From assembly GCA_002167365.1 (NCBI GenBank), contig NHCU01000045.1, positions 71,230 through 86,784 on the forward strand: DNA of 15,555 bases, in the 5' to 3' direction. Below, one piece after another: positions 8,151-15,181 of the stretch. The DNA is from Betaproteobacteria bacterium TMED41 (lineage in GTDB: Bacteria; Pseudomonadota; Gammaproteobacteria; Burkholderiales; Burkholderiaceae_A). Below the pieces are notes generated by a model. It was not told where the DNA came from and did no database searches. It worked only from the letters and a program-made list of their open reading frames with translations. The number at the start of each line of letters is the position of its first letter. Within the stretch, counting starts at the first letter, position 1. Both the position numbers and the translations under genes were made by a program.

Positions 8151-8151
8151 A

Positions 8152-8427
8152 ATGGTTTCAGATAATGCTATATTTAGAATTTCAAAACTTTTCAGGTTGC
8201 AATGGGAGCCTGCTCAAAACGCACATGTCTTATTATATCCTGAGGGTATGGTCAAATTGAATGATAGTGCTGGAGAAATAATGAGTCGTATTGATGGTAA
8301 AAAAACATTAAAACAAATAGTTACAGATATAGAGTCACGATTTAATGCTGATGGTCTGCGCGGTGATGTTGTCTCTTTTATAGAAATAGCTCTTAATCAA
8401 GGATGGATTAAAAGTGAAGTTGAGTGA
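8152..8427 (+). CDS. pqqD: PqqA-binding chaperone PqqD
   Basis: Small peptide-chaperone (RiPP recognition element) that binds PqqA and presents it to PqqE. I place the start at ATG 8152, one base after the pqqC stop, giving 91 residues, the family's usual size. An in-frame upstream ATG at 8092 would lie 60 nt inside pqqC and yield a nonhomologous extension. Recognisable segments are FRLQWEPAQNAHVLLYPEGMVKL (a typical PqqD N-terminal sequence), a LNDSAGEI turn, and a C-terminal helix ending ALNQGWI. Its 3' end overlaps pqqE by 14 nt, implying tight coupling with the enzyme it serves. Confidence 0.95.
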   Translation: MVSDNAIFRISKLFRLQWEPAQNAHVLLYPEGMVKLNDSAGEIMSRIDGKKTLKQIVTDIESRFNADGLRGDVVSFIEIALNQGWIKSEVE

Positions 8428-9649
8428 AAAATCTAAAGCAAGAAGTGTTGAGCCTCCTTTATGGTTGCTCGCCGAGGTAACTTACAGATGTCCATTAAAC
8501 TGTGTGTTTTGTTATAACCCTGTTGATTATGCCAAGGAACATAATGAGTTATCAACGGGTGAGTGGATTAAAGTATTGCGCGAAGGAAGAAAAATGGGAG
8601 CGGCCCAGCTAGGGTTATCTGGAGGAGAACCACTGCTGAGGAAGGATCTTGAAGAAATAGTTGAAGAGGCACGTAAATTAGGCTACTACACTAATTTGTT
8701 AACCTCAGGCATTGGCATGACTGAAGAAAGAATAAAAAATTTAAAAGCAGCTGGACTTGACCACATACAACTCTCGTTTCAGGATAGTTCCAAAGAAATG
8801 AATGATTTTCTGTCCAGTACAAAAACATTTGATTTAAAAAATAAAGTTGCTACCCTCATAAAAAAATATGATTATCCAATGGTTTTAAATTGTGTTTTAC
8901 ACCGTTTAAACATAGATCATATTGAAGAGATCCTTAATATGGCAGAGGCTATGGGAGCAGAATTCGTTGAACTTGCTAATACACAATTTTATTCATGGGG
9001 TATGTTAAATAGAGACCAATTGCTTCCTTCGGAAAAGCAACTAAAAAAGGCTGAAAACATTACCCATAAATTCCGGGAACGTTTGGGTAATAAAATGAAG
9101 ATCTTTTTTATTATGCCGGACTACTACAGCAATAGACCAAAAAAATGTATGAATGGTTGGGGAAATGTTTTTATAACCGTCCAAGCTGATGGAACTGTCC
9201 TTCCCTGTCACGTTGCATCAATGTTGCCAGGTATAAATTTTGATTCAGTAAGAAATAAATCTTTGGATTGGATTTGGTATGAATCACCAGGATTTAATAA
9301 ATTCAGGGGTGACGACTGGATGAAAGAACCCTGTAAAAGTTGTCCTGAAAAAGAAAATGATTTAGGTGGTTGTCGTTGTCAAGCTTTTATGTTGACTGGT
9401 GATCCAAGTGCAACAGATCCGGTATGTGATAAAAGTCCTCATCACAACAAAATTTCGGAGGCTGTAGTTGCCTCTCAAAAACCCAGCAATTTTGAAAGGC
9501 CCATCATTTTTAGGACAGATAATGATTCACGAAAAATAATGCGTGAAAGAGATAATGGTGATCTAAAGATTGAATCCTCAAGACTGCTCGAGAAGGGCTC
9601 AAAACCTTCCAAAGACAAAAGCAGGGTTGGGGTAGTTTTAGGTTCTTAA
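8414..9649 (+). CDS. pqqE: PqqA peptide cyclase PqqE (radical SAM/SPASM)
   Basis: Joins the Glu and Tyr side chains of PqqA, the first step of PQQ synthesis. The radical-SAM cluster motif is C26-x3-C30-x2-C33 (CPLNCVFC), with SGGEPLL at 69-75. SPASM auxiliary-cluster cysteines include C245, C265, C307, C310, C320, C322 and C338. The start is GTG at 8414, inside pqqD; a TTG two codons later is the only close alternative. At 411 residues it is about 25-35 longer than usual; the excess is a charged, low-conservation tail after about residue 350 (rich in Lys, Arg, Ser). The core is complete and the call secure; the tail's role is unknown. Confidence 0.97.
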   Translation: MKLSEKSKARSVEPPLWLLAEVTYRCPLNCVFCYNPVDYAKEHNELSTGEWIKVLREGRKMGAAQLGLSGGEPLLRKDLEEIVEEARKLGYYTNLLTSGIGMTEERIKNLKAAGLDHIQLSFQDSSKEMNDFLSSTKTFDLKNKVATLIKKYDYPMVLNCVLHRLNIDHIEEILNMAEAMGAEFVELANTQFYSWGMLNRDQLLPSEKQLKKAENITHKFRERLGNKMKIFFIMPDYYSNRPKKCMNGWGNVFITVQADGTVLPCHVASMLPGINFDSVRNKSLDWIWYESPGFNKFRGDDWMKEPCKSCPEKENDLGGCRCQAFMLTGDPSATDPVCDKSPHHNKISEAVVASQKPSNFERPIIFRTDNDSRKIMRERDNGDLKIESSRLLEKGSKPSKDKSRVGVVLGS

Positions 9650-9665
9650 GGGTCTTCTTTGTAAT

Positions 9666-10589
9666 ATGGATCAATTAGCCGTAACTGTAAAAGGGCTTGA
9701 AAAAAAATACGGAAATTTTAAAGCGGTTTCAAACATGAACTTGGATATAAGCGCTGGTGAATTTTTCGGATTATTGGGTCCAAATGGAGCAGGAAAAACT
9801 ACCAGTATTCACATGATGTCAACTTTGGTCAAACCTACTTCTGGCACTGTAAATATTTTTGGTTTAGATGTAATAAAAAACTCTGTTAATGTAAGAAGTA
9901 AAATTGGCCTTGTTTTTCAAGAATCTGCTTTAGATCGACAACTCTCAGTATTGGAAAATTTAAGATTTGCGGGTCTGCTTCATAACTTATCTTTTAATTT
10001 AATTAAAAAAAGAACAAATTTTTTGTTGGATTTGTTCAACCTTTCAGAAAAAAAAAATGTTGCAGTAGGAACTTTGTCGGGAGGGCAGAGGCGGGTTCTA
10101 GATATTGCTAGAGGAGTTATGCATGAACCAAAATTATTATTTTTAGATGAACCAACAATAGGATTAGATTTACCAACAAGAAGAAATATTTGGCGTTATA
10201 TTCACCAATTAAGGTCTCAAACCGGAATGACTGTTTTGTTAACAACTCATTACCTGGAGGAAGCTGAAACGTGTGACAGGGTTGCCTTTTTAAAAAAAGG
10301 CAATCTTGTTTTGACTGGTAACCCAAAAAAATTGGTAAAAAAACTAGCGCGAGAGATATTAGAAATTGAGTCAACAAACCCAAAAATAATTCTAGACAAC
10401 TTAAAAAGTTTTTTGGGGCCAGCATTACAGGAGTTTGAAACACTTTTTTTTAAAATAAATAATAATGATGAACTAGATCTGACAAGATTAATTAACGAAC
10501 TAAAACAAAATTTTGGCTCAGAATTAAAAAGAGTAATTGTTCGTCAACCAAATTTAAATGATGTTTTCTTGTGGGTAAATTTTAAGTGA
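9666..10589 (+). CDS. ABC transporter ATPase of a PQQ/alcohol-dehydrogenase-associated export system
   Basis: Energises the ABC-2 permease encoded by the next gene. The 307 residues carry Walker A GPNGAGKTT (38-46), Q-loop Q85, signature LSGGQRR (137-143), Walker B LLFLDEP with catalytic E162, and the H-loop H195 in TTHYLEEAE. The C-terminal 90 residues are the variable regulatory region of CcmA/drug-export-type ATPases. It begins 16 nt after pqqE, without an obvious Shine-Dalgarno, and overlaps the permease by 4 nt, so it belongs to the pqq operon. ATPases of this type are known beside PQQ-dependent alcohol dehydrogenases (the Ped-type system of Pseudomonas). The substrate is not established there and cannot be read here. 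Confidence 0.9.
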   Translation: MDQLAVTVKGLEKKYGNFKAVSNMNLDISAGEFFGLLGPNGAGKTTSIHMMSTLVKPTSGTVNIFGLDVIKNSVNVRSKIGLVFQESALDRQLSVLENLRFAGLLHNLSFNLIKKRTNFLLDLFNLSEKKNVAVGTLSGGQRRVLDIARGVMHEPKLLFLDEPTIGLDLPTRRNIWRYIHQLRSQTGMTVLLTTHYLEEAETCDRVAFLKKGNLVLTGNPKKLVKKLAREILEIESTNPKIILDNLKSFLGPALQEFETLFFKINNNDELDLTRLINELKQNFGSELKRVIVRQPNLNDVFLWVNFK

Positions 10590-11377
10590 TTATCAGACCA
10601 GTATTTGCTGTAGTAGAGAGAGATTTGGTAAAACTTTTTAGACAAAAGGGTCGTTTACTTTCAGCATTGGTGAGACCCTTGATTTGGCTTTTTGTCATTG
10701 GAGCTGGCTTTGATGTTTTGATTGAACCAAAAGAGAGTGGTTATAGATCTTTTTTAATTCCAGGAGTTTTAGGGATGGCAGTTCTTTTTGGAGCACTTTT
10801 GGGGGCACTATCTACAGTGTATGAAAAAGAGTCCGGTGTAATGAAAATTATGATAATAGCGCCTCTTAAACATTACTGGATTGTATTTGCAAAAATGACG
10901 TCTGCTTCAATTTCAGCCTGCGTTCAAGTTGTCCTTTTGTTAATTGTTTTGGCACTTCTTGGTGATATTGATAGAAATTTAAATTGGCTTTTGCTTGGGT
11001 TTAGTATAATTTTGTTATCACTAGCCTGTTCGGGCATTGGGATGTTGGTTGCAGCTTTTTCTAAAACACTAGATAATTTCGCTGCAATTATGAATTTTGT
11101 CATTTTCCCGGTTTTTTTCTTGTCAGGTTCTCTTTACCCTGTTAGCAACTTACCAGGATTGCTTGGTATTTTGGCCAAATTGAACCCATACACTTATGGA
11201 GTAGATTTGCTTAAACATTCAGTAAATGTTCCAAGCGGAGGAGATGCTGATTTTACCATTGTTCAAAATGTTTCAATAATTCTTCTGTTCACCGCGACTG
11301 CTTTTGTGGTGAGTAGCTGGAGGTTTTCAAGGGATGAAGCCAGTGATGTATGGTTTGTTGCCTCAAAAAAGAAATGA
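10586..11377 (+). CDS. ABC-2 type permease (PedC-like, PQQ-associated)
   Basis: Membrane channel of the exporter powered by the preceding ATPase. The 263 residues begin at a GTG that overlaps the upstream TGA (GTGA at 10586-10589). About six hydrophobic helices are visible, starting near ALVRPLIWLFVIGAGF (27-42), with the family's conserved LNPYTYGVDLLKHS loop near residue 205-218 and a final helix before the basic C-terminus. The FFLSGSLYPVSNLP segment between helices is typical of ABC-2 permeases. Members in this setting are linked to PQQ-dependent alcohol oxidation. Export of a small molecule such as an intermediate or cofactor is a guess. Its stop is one base from the convergent methyltransferase gene. 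Confidence 0.9.
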   Translation: MIIRPVFAVVERDLVKLFRQKGRLLSALVRPLIWLFVIGAGFDVLIEPKESGYRSFLIPGVLGMAVLFGALLGALSTVYEKESGVMKIMIIAPLKHYWIVFAKMTSASISACVQVVLLLIVLALLGDIDRNLNWLLLGFSIILLSLACSGIGMLVAAFSKTLDNFAAIMNFVIFPVFFLSGSLYPVSNLPGLLGILAKLNPYTYGVDLLKHSVNVPSGGDADFTIVQNVSIILLFTATAFVVSSWRFSRDEASDVWFVASKKK

Positions 11378-11378
11378 T

Positions 11379-12020
11379 TCAAATTCCACCAAGCTTAAGA
11401 GTGGCCATATAGCTATAACCTCCTAATTTAGGTTTGTAATTGAGAACATATTTTTTGTTTGTTTCGAATTCTTTTACTGAATCTGGCTTTGGGAAAACTT
11501 CGAATAAATTCAAAAATTTCATAGTTGGGGATTTGAAAAATTTTGGCCATAGTTTGAAGTCACCAAAATCAATAATATGAATTGTTCCTCCGGGGGGCAT
11601 TTGGTCTAAACAGTTCTCTAAAATTTCTCGTGGTTTTGACATCATCGATAAAGAGTATGAAAAAATCATTCGATCTATTTTCTCTTGGAATTCGTGTCCA
11701 CCAGCAAGTCCATGAATGAGTTTTATTTGATCACTGAGTTTTTCTTTTTTGATTTTCTTACTAGCGATTTCTAACATTAAAGCAGAAGCATCCATTCCTA
11801 TAAATTTTGTATTTTGATATGTTTTAGCAAGGTATATAAGGTTTCTGGCTGTACCGCATCCAACTTCACAAATTGTTTCATCTACTTTGGGATGAAGGCT
11901 ATCAAGCAACTCATCTCTTCCGAGAAGAAAAATTGGTCGAGTAACATCGTAAAAATGCCTTGTGTTTCTATAAACACTGTCCATTTTTTCTTTTTGATTC
12001 AGTTTCTCTTTGTTGGCCAT
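11379..12020 (-). CDS. btaB: SAM-dependent methyltransferase, BtaB-like (betaine lipid headgroup)
   Basis: Class I methyltransferase of 213 residues with SAM-binding motif EVGCGTARN (52-60), acidic D77 after beta2 (FIGMDAS), and FSYSLSMM and GGTIHIIDFGD strands. The N-terminal MDSVYRNTRHFYDVTRPIFLLGRDELL resembles the BtaB pattern (MDxxYRxQRHxYDLTRKYYLLGRDxLI), whose enzyme N-methylates diacylglycerylhomoserine to the trimethylhomoserine (DGTS) lipid that replaces phospholipid under phosphate limitation. I recall this from the family; I cannot align it. No btaA transferase lies beside it, so either btaA is elsewhere or the protein methylates another substrate. It ends one base from the convergent permease gene and has a 227-nt upstream spacer of its own. 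Confidence 0.7.
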   Translation of the reverse strand: MANKEKLNQKEKMDSVYRNTRHFYDVTRPIFLLGRDELLDSLHPKVDETICEVGCGTARNLIYLAKTYQNTKFIGMDASALMLEIASKKIKKEKLSDQIKLIHGLAGGHEFQEKIDRMIFSYSLSMMSKPREILENCLDQMPPGGTIHIIDFGDFKLWPKFFKSPTMKFLNLFEVFPKPDSVKEFETNKKYVLNYKPKLGGYSYMATLKLGGI

Positions 12021-12247
12021 TCTTATAATATAAAAAAAGTATGTTTTAAATATAATTTTAAATTATTTAAACTAAATTAGCACTTGTACAAGCTGATAAA
12101 AGTTGACTCCAAAATTTATTAATTAATAAAGTAATAATATTGGATTGTAATTAAAATTTGAGCAAATAAATAAAAAAATGTGATGTAATCCTTAGGAAAT
12201 TTTGTCCATTAGAAAAAAGTGGTACAAAAATTAAATTTAAAGTTTTC
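12021..12247. promoter_or_regulatory. AT-rich spacer upstream of the BtaB-like gene
   Basis: This 227-nt noncoding stretch holds the methyltransferase promoter and the 3' end of the TRAP operon. A leftward promoter candidate is TTGTAC (12091-12086) with AATAAT (12067-12062), 18 nt apart. A 10-bp palindrome CTTGTACAAG (12083-12092) covers that -35. A 16-bp perfect palindrome TTTATTAATTAATAAA lies at 12115-12130. I see no convincing terminator hairpin for the TRAP operon and no RNA gene. Confidence 0.4.
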
Positions 12248-13528
12248 TTAATTGCCAATAAAAAAATTCTTATTAAAAAAAACTAATGTCAATATGGTGA
12301 ATTTGAATAAAACTAATGTTAAATAAGGCTTTATGTATTTTGAAGTTGACGCTGTCTTGTATTTCTTCCAGAATGACGTGCTATTTATCCCTAAGGGCGT
12401 AAAAAAAGCGAGATTATGAAAACTAAAGCAAATCATAACTAAAAACCAAACTATGTCTATATCAAGAAATGAAATAACAGGGATTAGAATAGGCACTAAA
12501 ACAAAACTGATTTCTAGCCACGTAAATAAAAATTGAAGAAGGAAAACAATCGTTAGAATTATGATTAATTGAATATTTGCATCAGAAGATACTTTGGAGA
12601 TCTCACTTAGAATAAAATCATCACCGCCTAAAGAGCGAAATGACTCTAAAAAAAATTGGGCACAAAGATAAGAAAAAAATATTATTCCAGAGAGCATTCC
12701 AGTCTTTTTATAACCGGCAACAAAAATAGTTTTGCAATGATTTTTTTTGTTAACAATCAGGAAGATTGAAATAATTAATATACCGAAACTTAGCATCTGA
12801 TTTAATGATAATAGTTCATTAAACATAATGATAAAGAAACCAATTAAGAAAAAATATGGCGAGGCTAGTTTTAAAACCAACAATTTTTTTTCTGTTTTAA
12901 TGCTTGAAACTGATGTTCCTAATTTAGTAAACACTTTTTTCAAGTACCAGAAGAAAAATACCTGGCAAATTAATCCATATAAAAAGGCTGGAAAAATTAT
13001 TGCAATGAAAAATTGTGTTGTGTTAGCACCGGTGGAATTAACCAAAATAATTAGTATTAGACTTGGAGGAATGAGTGAAATAAAAATTAATTGATTGAGT
13101 ACAATAAAATTAATATCCAGTTTTACGGTATTTATTTTTTTAAAAAAAGATAAGTTTTCCAGGCTTGATATAGGCCCTGTTCCACCAATTAGTCCGGTAA
13201 AGATTGAGTTTAAGGGGATAGGAAAAATAATTATAGAAAATAACCCTCTTTTTTTTAAAATTTTCCACAAAATAAGCAATTCTTCAAGTGAAATCAGGTG
13301 TCTAGCCAAGTAGGAAAAAAAAATCGCAAGTGGGATACTTAGCCAATTCAGATTATAGATTGTGTCATATATTAAAGAAGGTATTCTCAAAAAAAGATCT
13401 GAACCAACAAAAAATAAACCAAATAATATTCCCACAAGTGCAATATTCAAGCTTGGTGCAATACCAGTAAAGGCAACAAAGACTGTCGAAAAAAACATTA
13501 GGCTAGGTATTAAATGATTTTCAAACAT
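12248..13528 (-). CDS. DctM-like large membrane subunit of a TRAP transporter
   Basis: Sodium-coupled transport subunit, normally carrying organic acids or osmolytes delivered by a periplasmic binding protein. The 426 residues match the usual DctM length and are hydrophobic nearly throughout (about 11-12 helices). Family-like segments are GIAPSLNIALVGILFGL (22-38), YNLNWLSIPLAIFFSYLA (58-75), TGLIGGTGPISS in the first re-entrant loop, LIPPSLILI, and near the end FTWLEISFVLVPILIPV, IDIVWF and FFTPLGINSTSF. It starts 3 nt after the small-subunit gene. Sequence is divergent and unusually rich in Phe, Ile, Leu and Asn, so the substrate cannot be predicted. No solute-binding protein gene is adjacent in the window. 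Confidence 0.75.
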   Translation of the reverse strand: MFENHLIPSLMFFSTVFVAFTGIAPSLNIALVGILFGLFFVGSDLFLRIPSLIYDTIYNLNWLSIPLAIFFSYLARHLISLEELLILWKILKKRGLFSIIIFPIPLNSIFTGLIGGTGPISSLENLSFFKKINTVKLDINFIVLNQLIFISLIPPSLILIILVNSTGANTTQFFIAIIFPAFLYGLICQVFFFWYLKKVFTKLGTSVSSIKTEKKLLVLKLASPYFFLIGFFIIMFNELLSLNQMLSFGILIISIFLIVNKKNHCKTIFVAGYKKTGMLSGIIFFSYLCAQFFLESFRSLGGDDFILSEISKVSSDANIQLIIILTIVFLLQFLFTWLEISFVLVPILIPVISFLDIDIVWFLVMICFSFHNLAFFTPLGINSTSFWKKYKTASTSKYIKPYLTLVLFKFTILTLVFFNKNFFIGN

Positions 13529-13531
13529 TAA

Positions 13532-14005
13532 CTATTTATTGGAGTTCAATGAAAATGGGAGTAGTAAAGATTTGAGAGAAATTATTGAATAAAAACCAAT
13601 TAAAAAAGTCCAGAATAAGAGAGGAATTTTAAAAACCCATGAGTATTCCCAATCAAACTTAGCGACAAAAATAGTACCAAACTTGAATTCCATGATGATC
13701 ATTTGGGCAATTAAATATCCAAAAAAAGAGAGTAAACAAGTTAACATTACTCGACTTAAAATTAGGGAAGTTACGTACAACCAGTGGTTAAATCTCTTTG
13801 AAAAATAATTAAAATTTGTTTTGTCAAGAAAATCGACTATCGATGAAACATTTGTTAATAATATTGAAGAAAAAATTAAAAGTACAAGTTCTTGGCTGGG
13901 AACTATATCCACATCCAACATGTTAATTAAACCCTCATTTACGAGAAATAAAACACAGAAAAAGGGTATTTGCATTATCTGAATAAAGTGAGAAAAAACA
14001 ATCAT
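13532..14005 (-). CDS. Small four-helix membrane protein, probable DctQ-like TRAP small subunit
   Basis: The 157-residue protein has four hydrophobic stretches (about 10-28, 38-52, 80-105 and 128-150), the topology of DctQ. The third is followed by a short hydrophilic FDWEYSW segment that occupies the place of the small-subunit motif before the last helix. No sequence signature is strong by itself; the call rests on topology, size and the position 3 nt upstream of the DctM-like gene. DctQ is required alongside DctM in TRAP systems and helps dock the binding protein. Confidence 0.6.
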   Translation of the reverse strand: MIVFSHFIQIMQIPFFCVLFLVNEGLINMLDVDIVPSQELVLLIFSSILLTNVSSIVDFLDKTNFNYFSKRFNHWLYVTSLILSRVMLTCLLSFFGYLIAQMIIMEFKFGTIFVAKFDWEYSWVFKIPLLFWTFLIGFYSIISLKSLLLPFSLNSNK

Positions 14006-14073
14006 CAGTATTTTTATTGGCAGTGTTAAATTGGGACTATGTTTTTTTTGAATTCACTATGTCTCTGTCTCTA

Positions 14074-15039
14074 TCAAAGATTTTCAGCTAGGTAAAACCA
14101 CTCTTGACCAGGCAAAGCATTTTTATTTGGAAACAATATGCAGCAGTTAGAAGGAGCTCTGATTTTTTCTCCATTTGCTCGAATTGCAATCTCAGTGTTT
14201 TTTATGATGGGATCAAAGTTTTTCCAAGACAATAGAAATCTATCATTAAATTCGTTTTTGTCAAAAACATTGTATAGCTTGACAAATTTGATGTTGCTAA
14301 TTTTTGATTTGTACCTTTTTTTTTCTATCATTTTTAGTTGGCCTAACACGCTTAAAATGGCATTAAAAGCATTATCACCACTTGTTGGATCCTGATGTTG
14401 ACCACACTCTAGCGTAACTGCTATCGCACCGTTCAGTCTGGAATATTCGGTTGTTCCCATTCCATATCTTTTGTCTAAATTGAGATGACCTTTTTCGACA
14501 TTTTGCATTTTTTTTCTTCTCATAACTCCTTTTTCATAAGTATTTGTCCAATTTCCAACTACGGTTTCTATCCCCAGCCAAGAGGCAAGAGTTTTTTCAT
14601 AAAGTTTTATGTTCTGACCATGGATTTCGATATTAGTAGAATGATCTTCATCGATTGATTTTATCAATGCAAAGGGTTTTATCCCAGTTTTGAAGGAGTG
14701 AAGGTCTAAGATAATGTCATGTTTGCTTATAATTGGGCAGATGACATTATTCAAGTAATCTTCAAAATCTTTTGGATTTTTTTTGGGGTAAAAATTTCTA
14801 TTTAAATTTCTCTCACCATTTCTAGTATTTAACCTGGCGGCCAATGGGTTAGCTACGGGAATCATAGTGAGACTTCCTGATAGGATGTTAATATCTTTAT
14901 TAACAAGTAACTTGTTTATGTTTTTGATGGCGATACTACCGCAGATTTCGTCCCCATGGATGCCTCCTAATATTAATAAGGATGGGCCTTTATGAAGTCC
15001 GAAAAAAGAGTAGGCTTCTAAGTGTGTTGGGTTTATCAT
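14074..15039 (-). CDS. Zinc deacylase of the aspartoacylase/succinylglutamate desuccinylase family
   Basis: M14-like zinc hydrolase expected to cleave an N-acyl amino acid or similar amide. The 321 residues contain the zinc ligands H28 and E31 in GGIHGDE, substrate-binding R77 and N80-R81 in GERNLNRNF, the third zinc ligand H114 in LDLHS, and the catalytic Glu E211 in VTLECGQHQ. All catalytic positions seen in AspA/AstE are present. The ATG has only a weak AAGACC upstream. It lies 68 nt upstream of, and on the same strand as, the TRAP-like pair, suggesting the substrate may be imported and then deacylated. There is no ast or ectoine-degradation gene nearby to fix the substrate, so no symbol is assigned. 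Confidence 0.85.
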   Translation of the reverse strand: MINPTHLEAYSFFGLHKGPSLLILGGIHGDEICGSIAIKNINKLLVNKDINILSGSLTMIPVANPLAARLNTRNGERNLNRNFYPKKNPKDFEDYLNNVICPIISKHDIILDLHSFKTGIKPFALIKSIDEDHSTNIEIHGQNIKLYEKTLASWLGIETVVGNWTNTYEKGVMRRKKMQNVEKGHLNLDKRYGMGTTEYSRLNGAIAVTLECGQHQDPTSGDNAFNAILSVLGQLKMIEKKRYKSKISNIKFVKLYNVFDKNEFNDRFLLSWKNFDPIIKNTEIAIRANGEKIRAPSNCCILFPNKNALPGQEWFYLAENL

Positions 15040-15181
15040 TAAGGTCTTTCTAAAATTATTATATATACATAAATCATTTGCATAGTATGTACAATTTCTA
15101 TTCTAGAGTTGTTGAATTTGTACAGCTATGTTTTTTTAACTCAAACGACAAAAATAAAAATGACATGGAGATTTTGATGTT
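15040..15181. promoter_or_regulatory. Divergent spacer between deacylase and mtkA-like gene
   Basis: This 142-nt AT-rich spacer must drive both directions. GTACAA (15089-15094) and TTGTAC (15118-15123) form a widely spaced dyad. GGAG at 15167-15170 is the ribosome-binding site for the rightward gene, 11 nt before its ATG. No promoter stands out with good spacing. Confidence 0.4.

Noticed and set aside
8092..8151. Upstream ATG extending PqqD by 20 residues
   Set aside because: It lies inside pqqC in another frame and the extension is unlike any PqqD; ATG 8152 gives the normal length.
15089..15123. TTGTAC/GTACAA sites as a shared regulon motif with 12083-12092
   Set aside because: The six-base motif is common in AT-rich DNA (another copy lies at 12222-12227) and spacing differs between sites.
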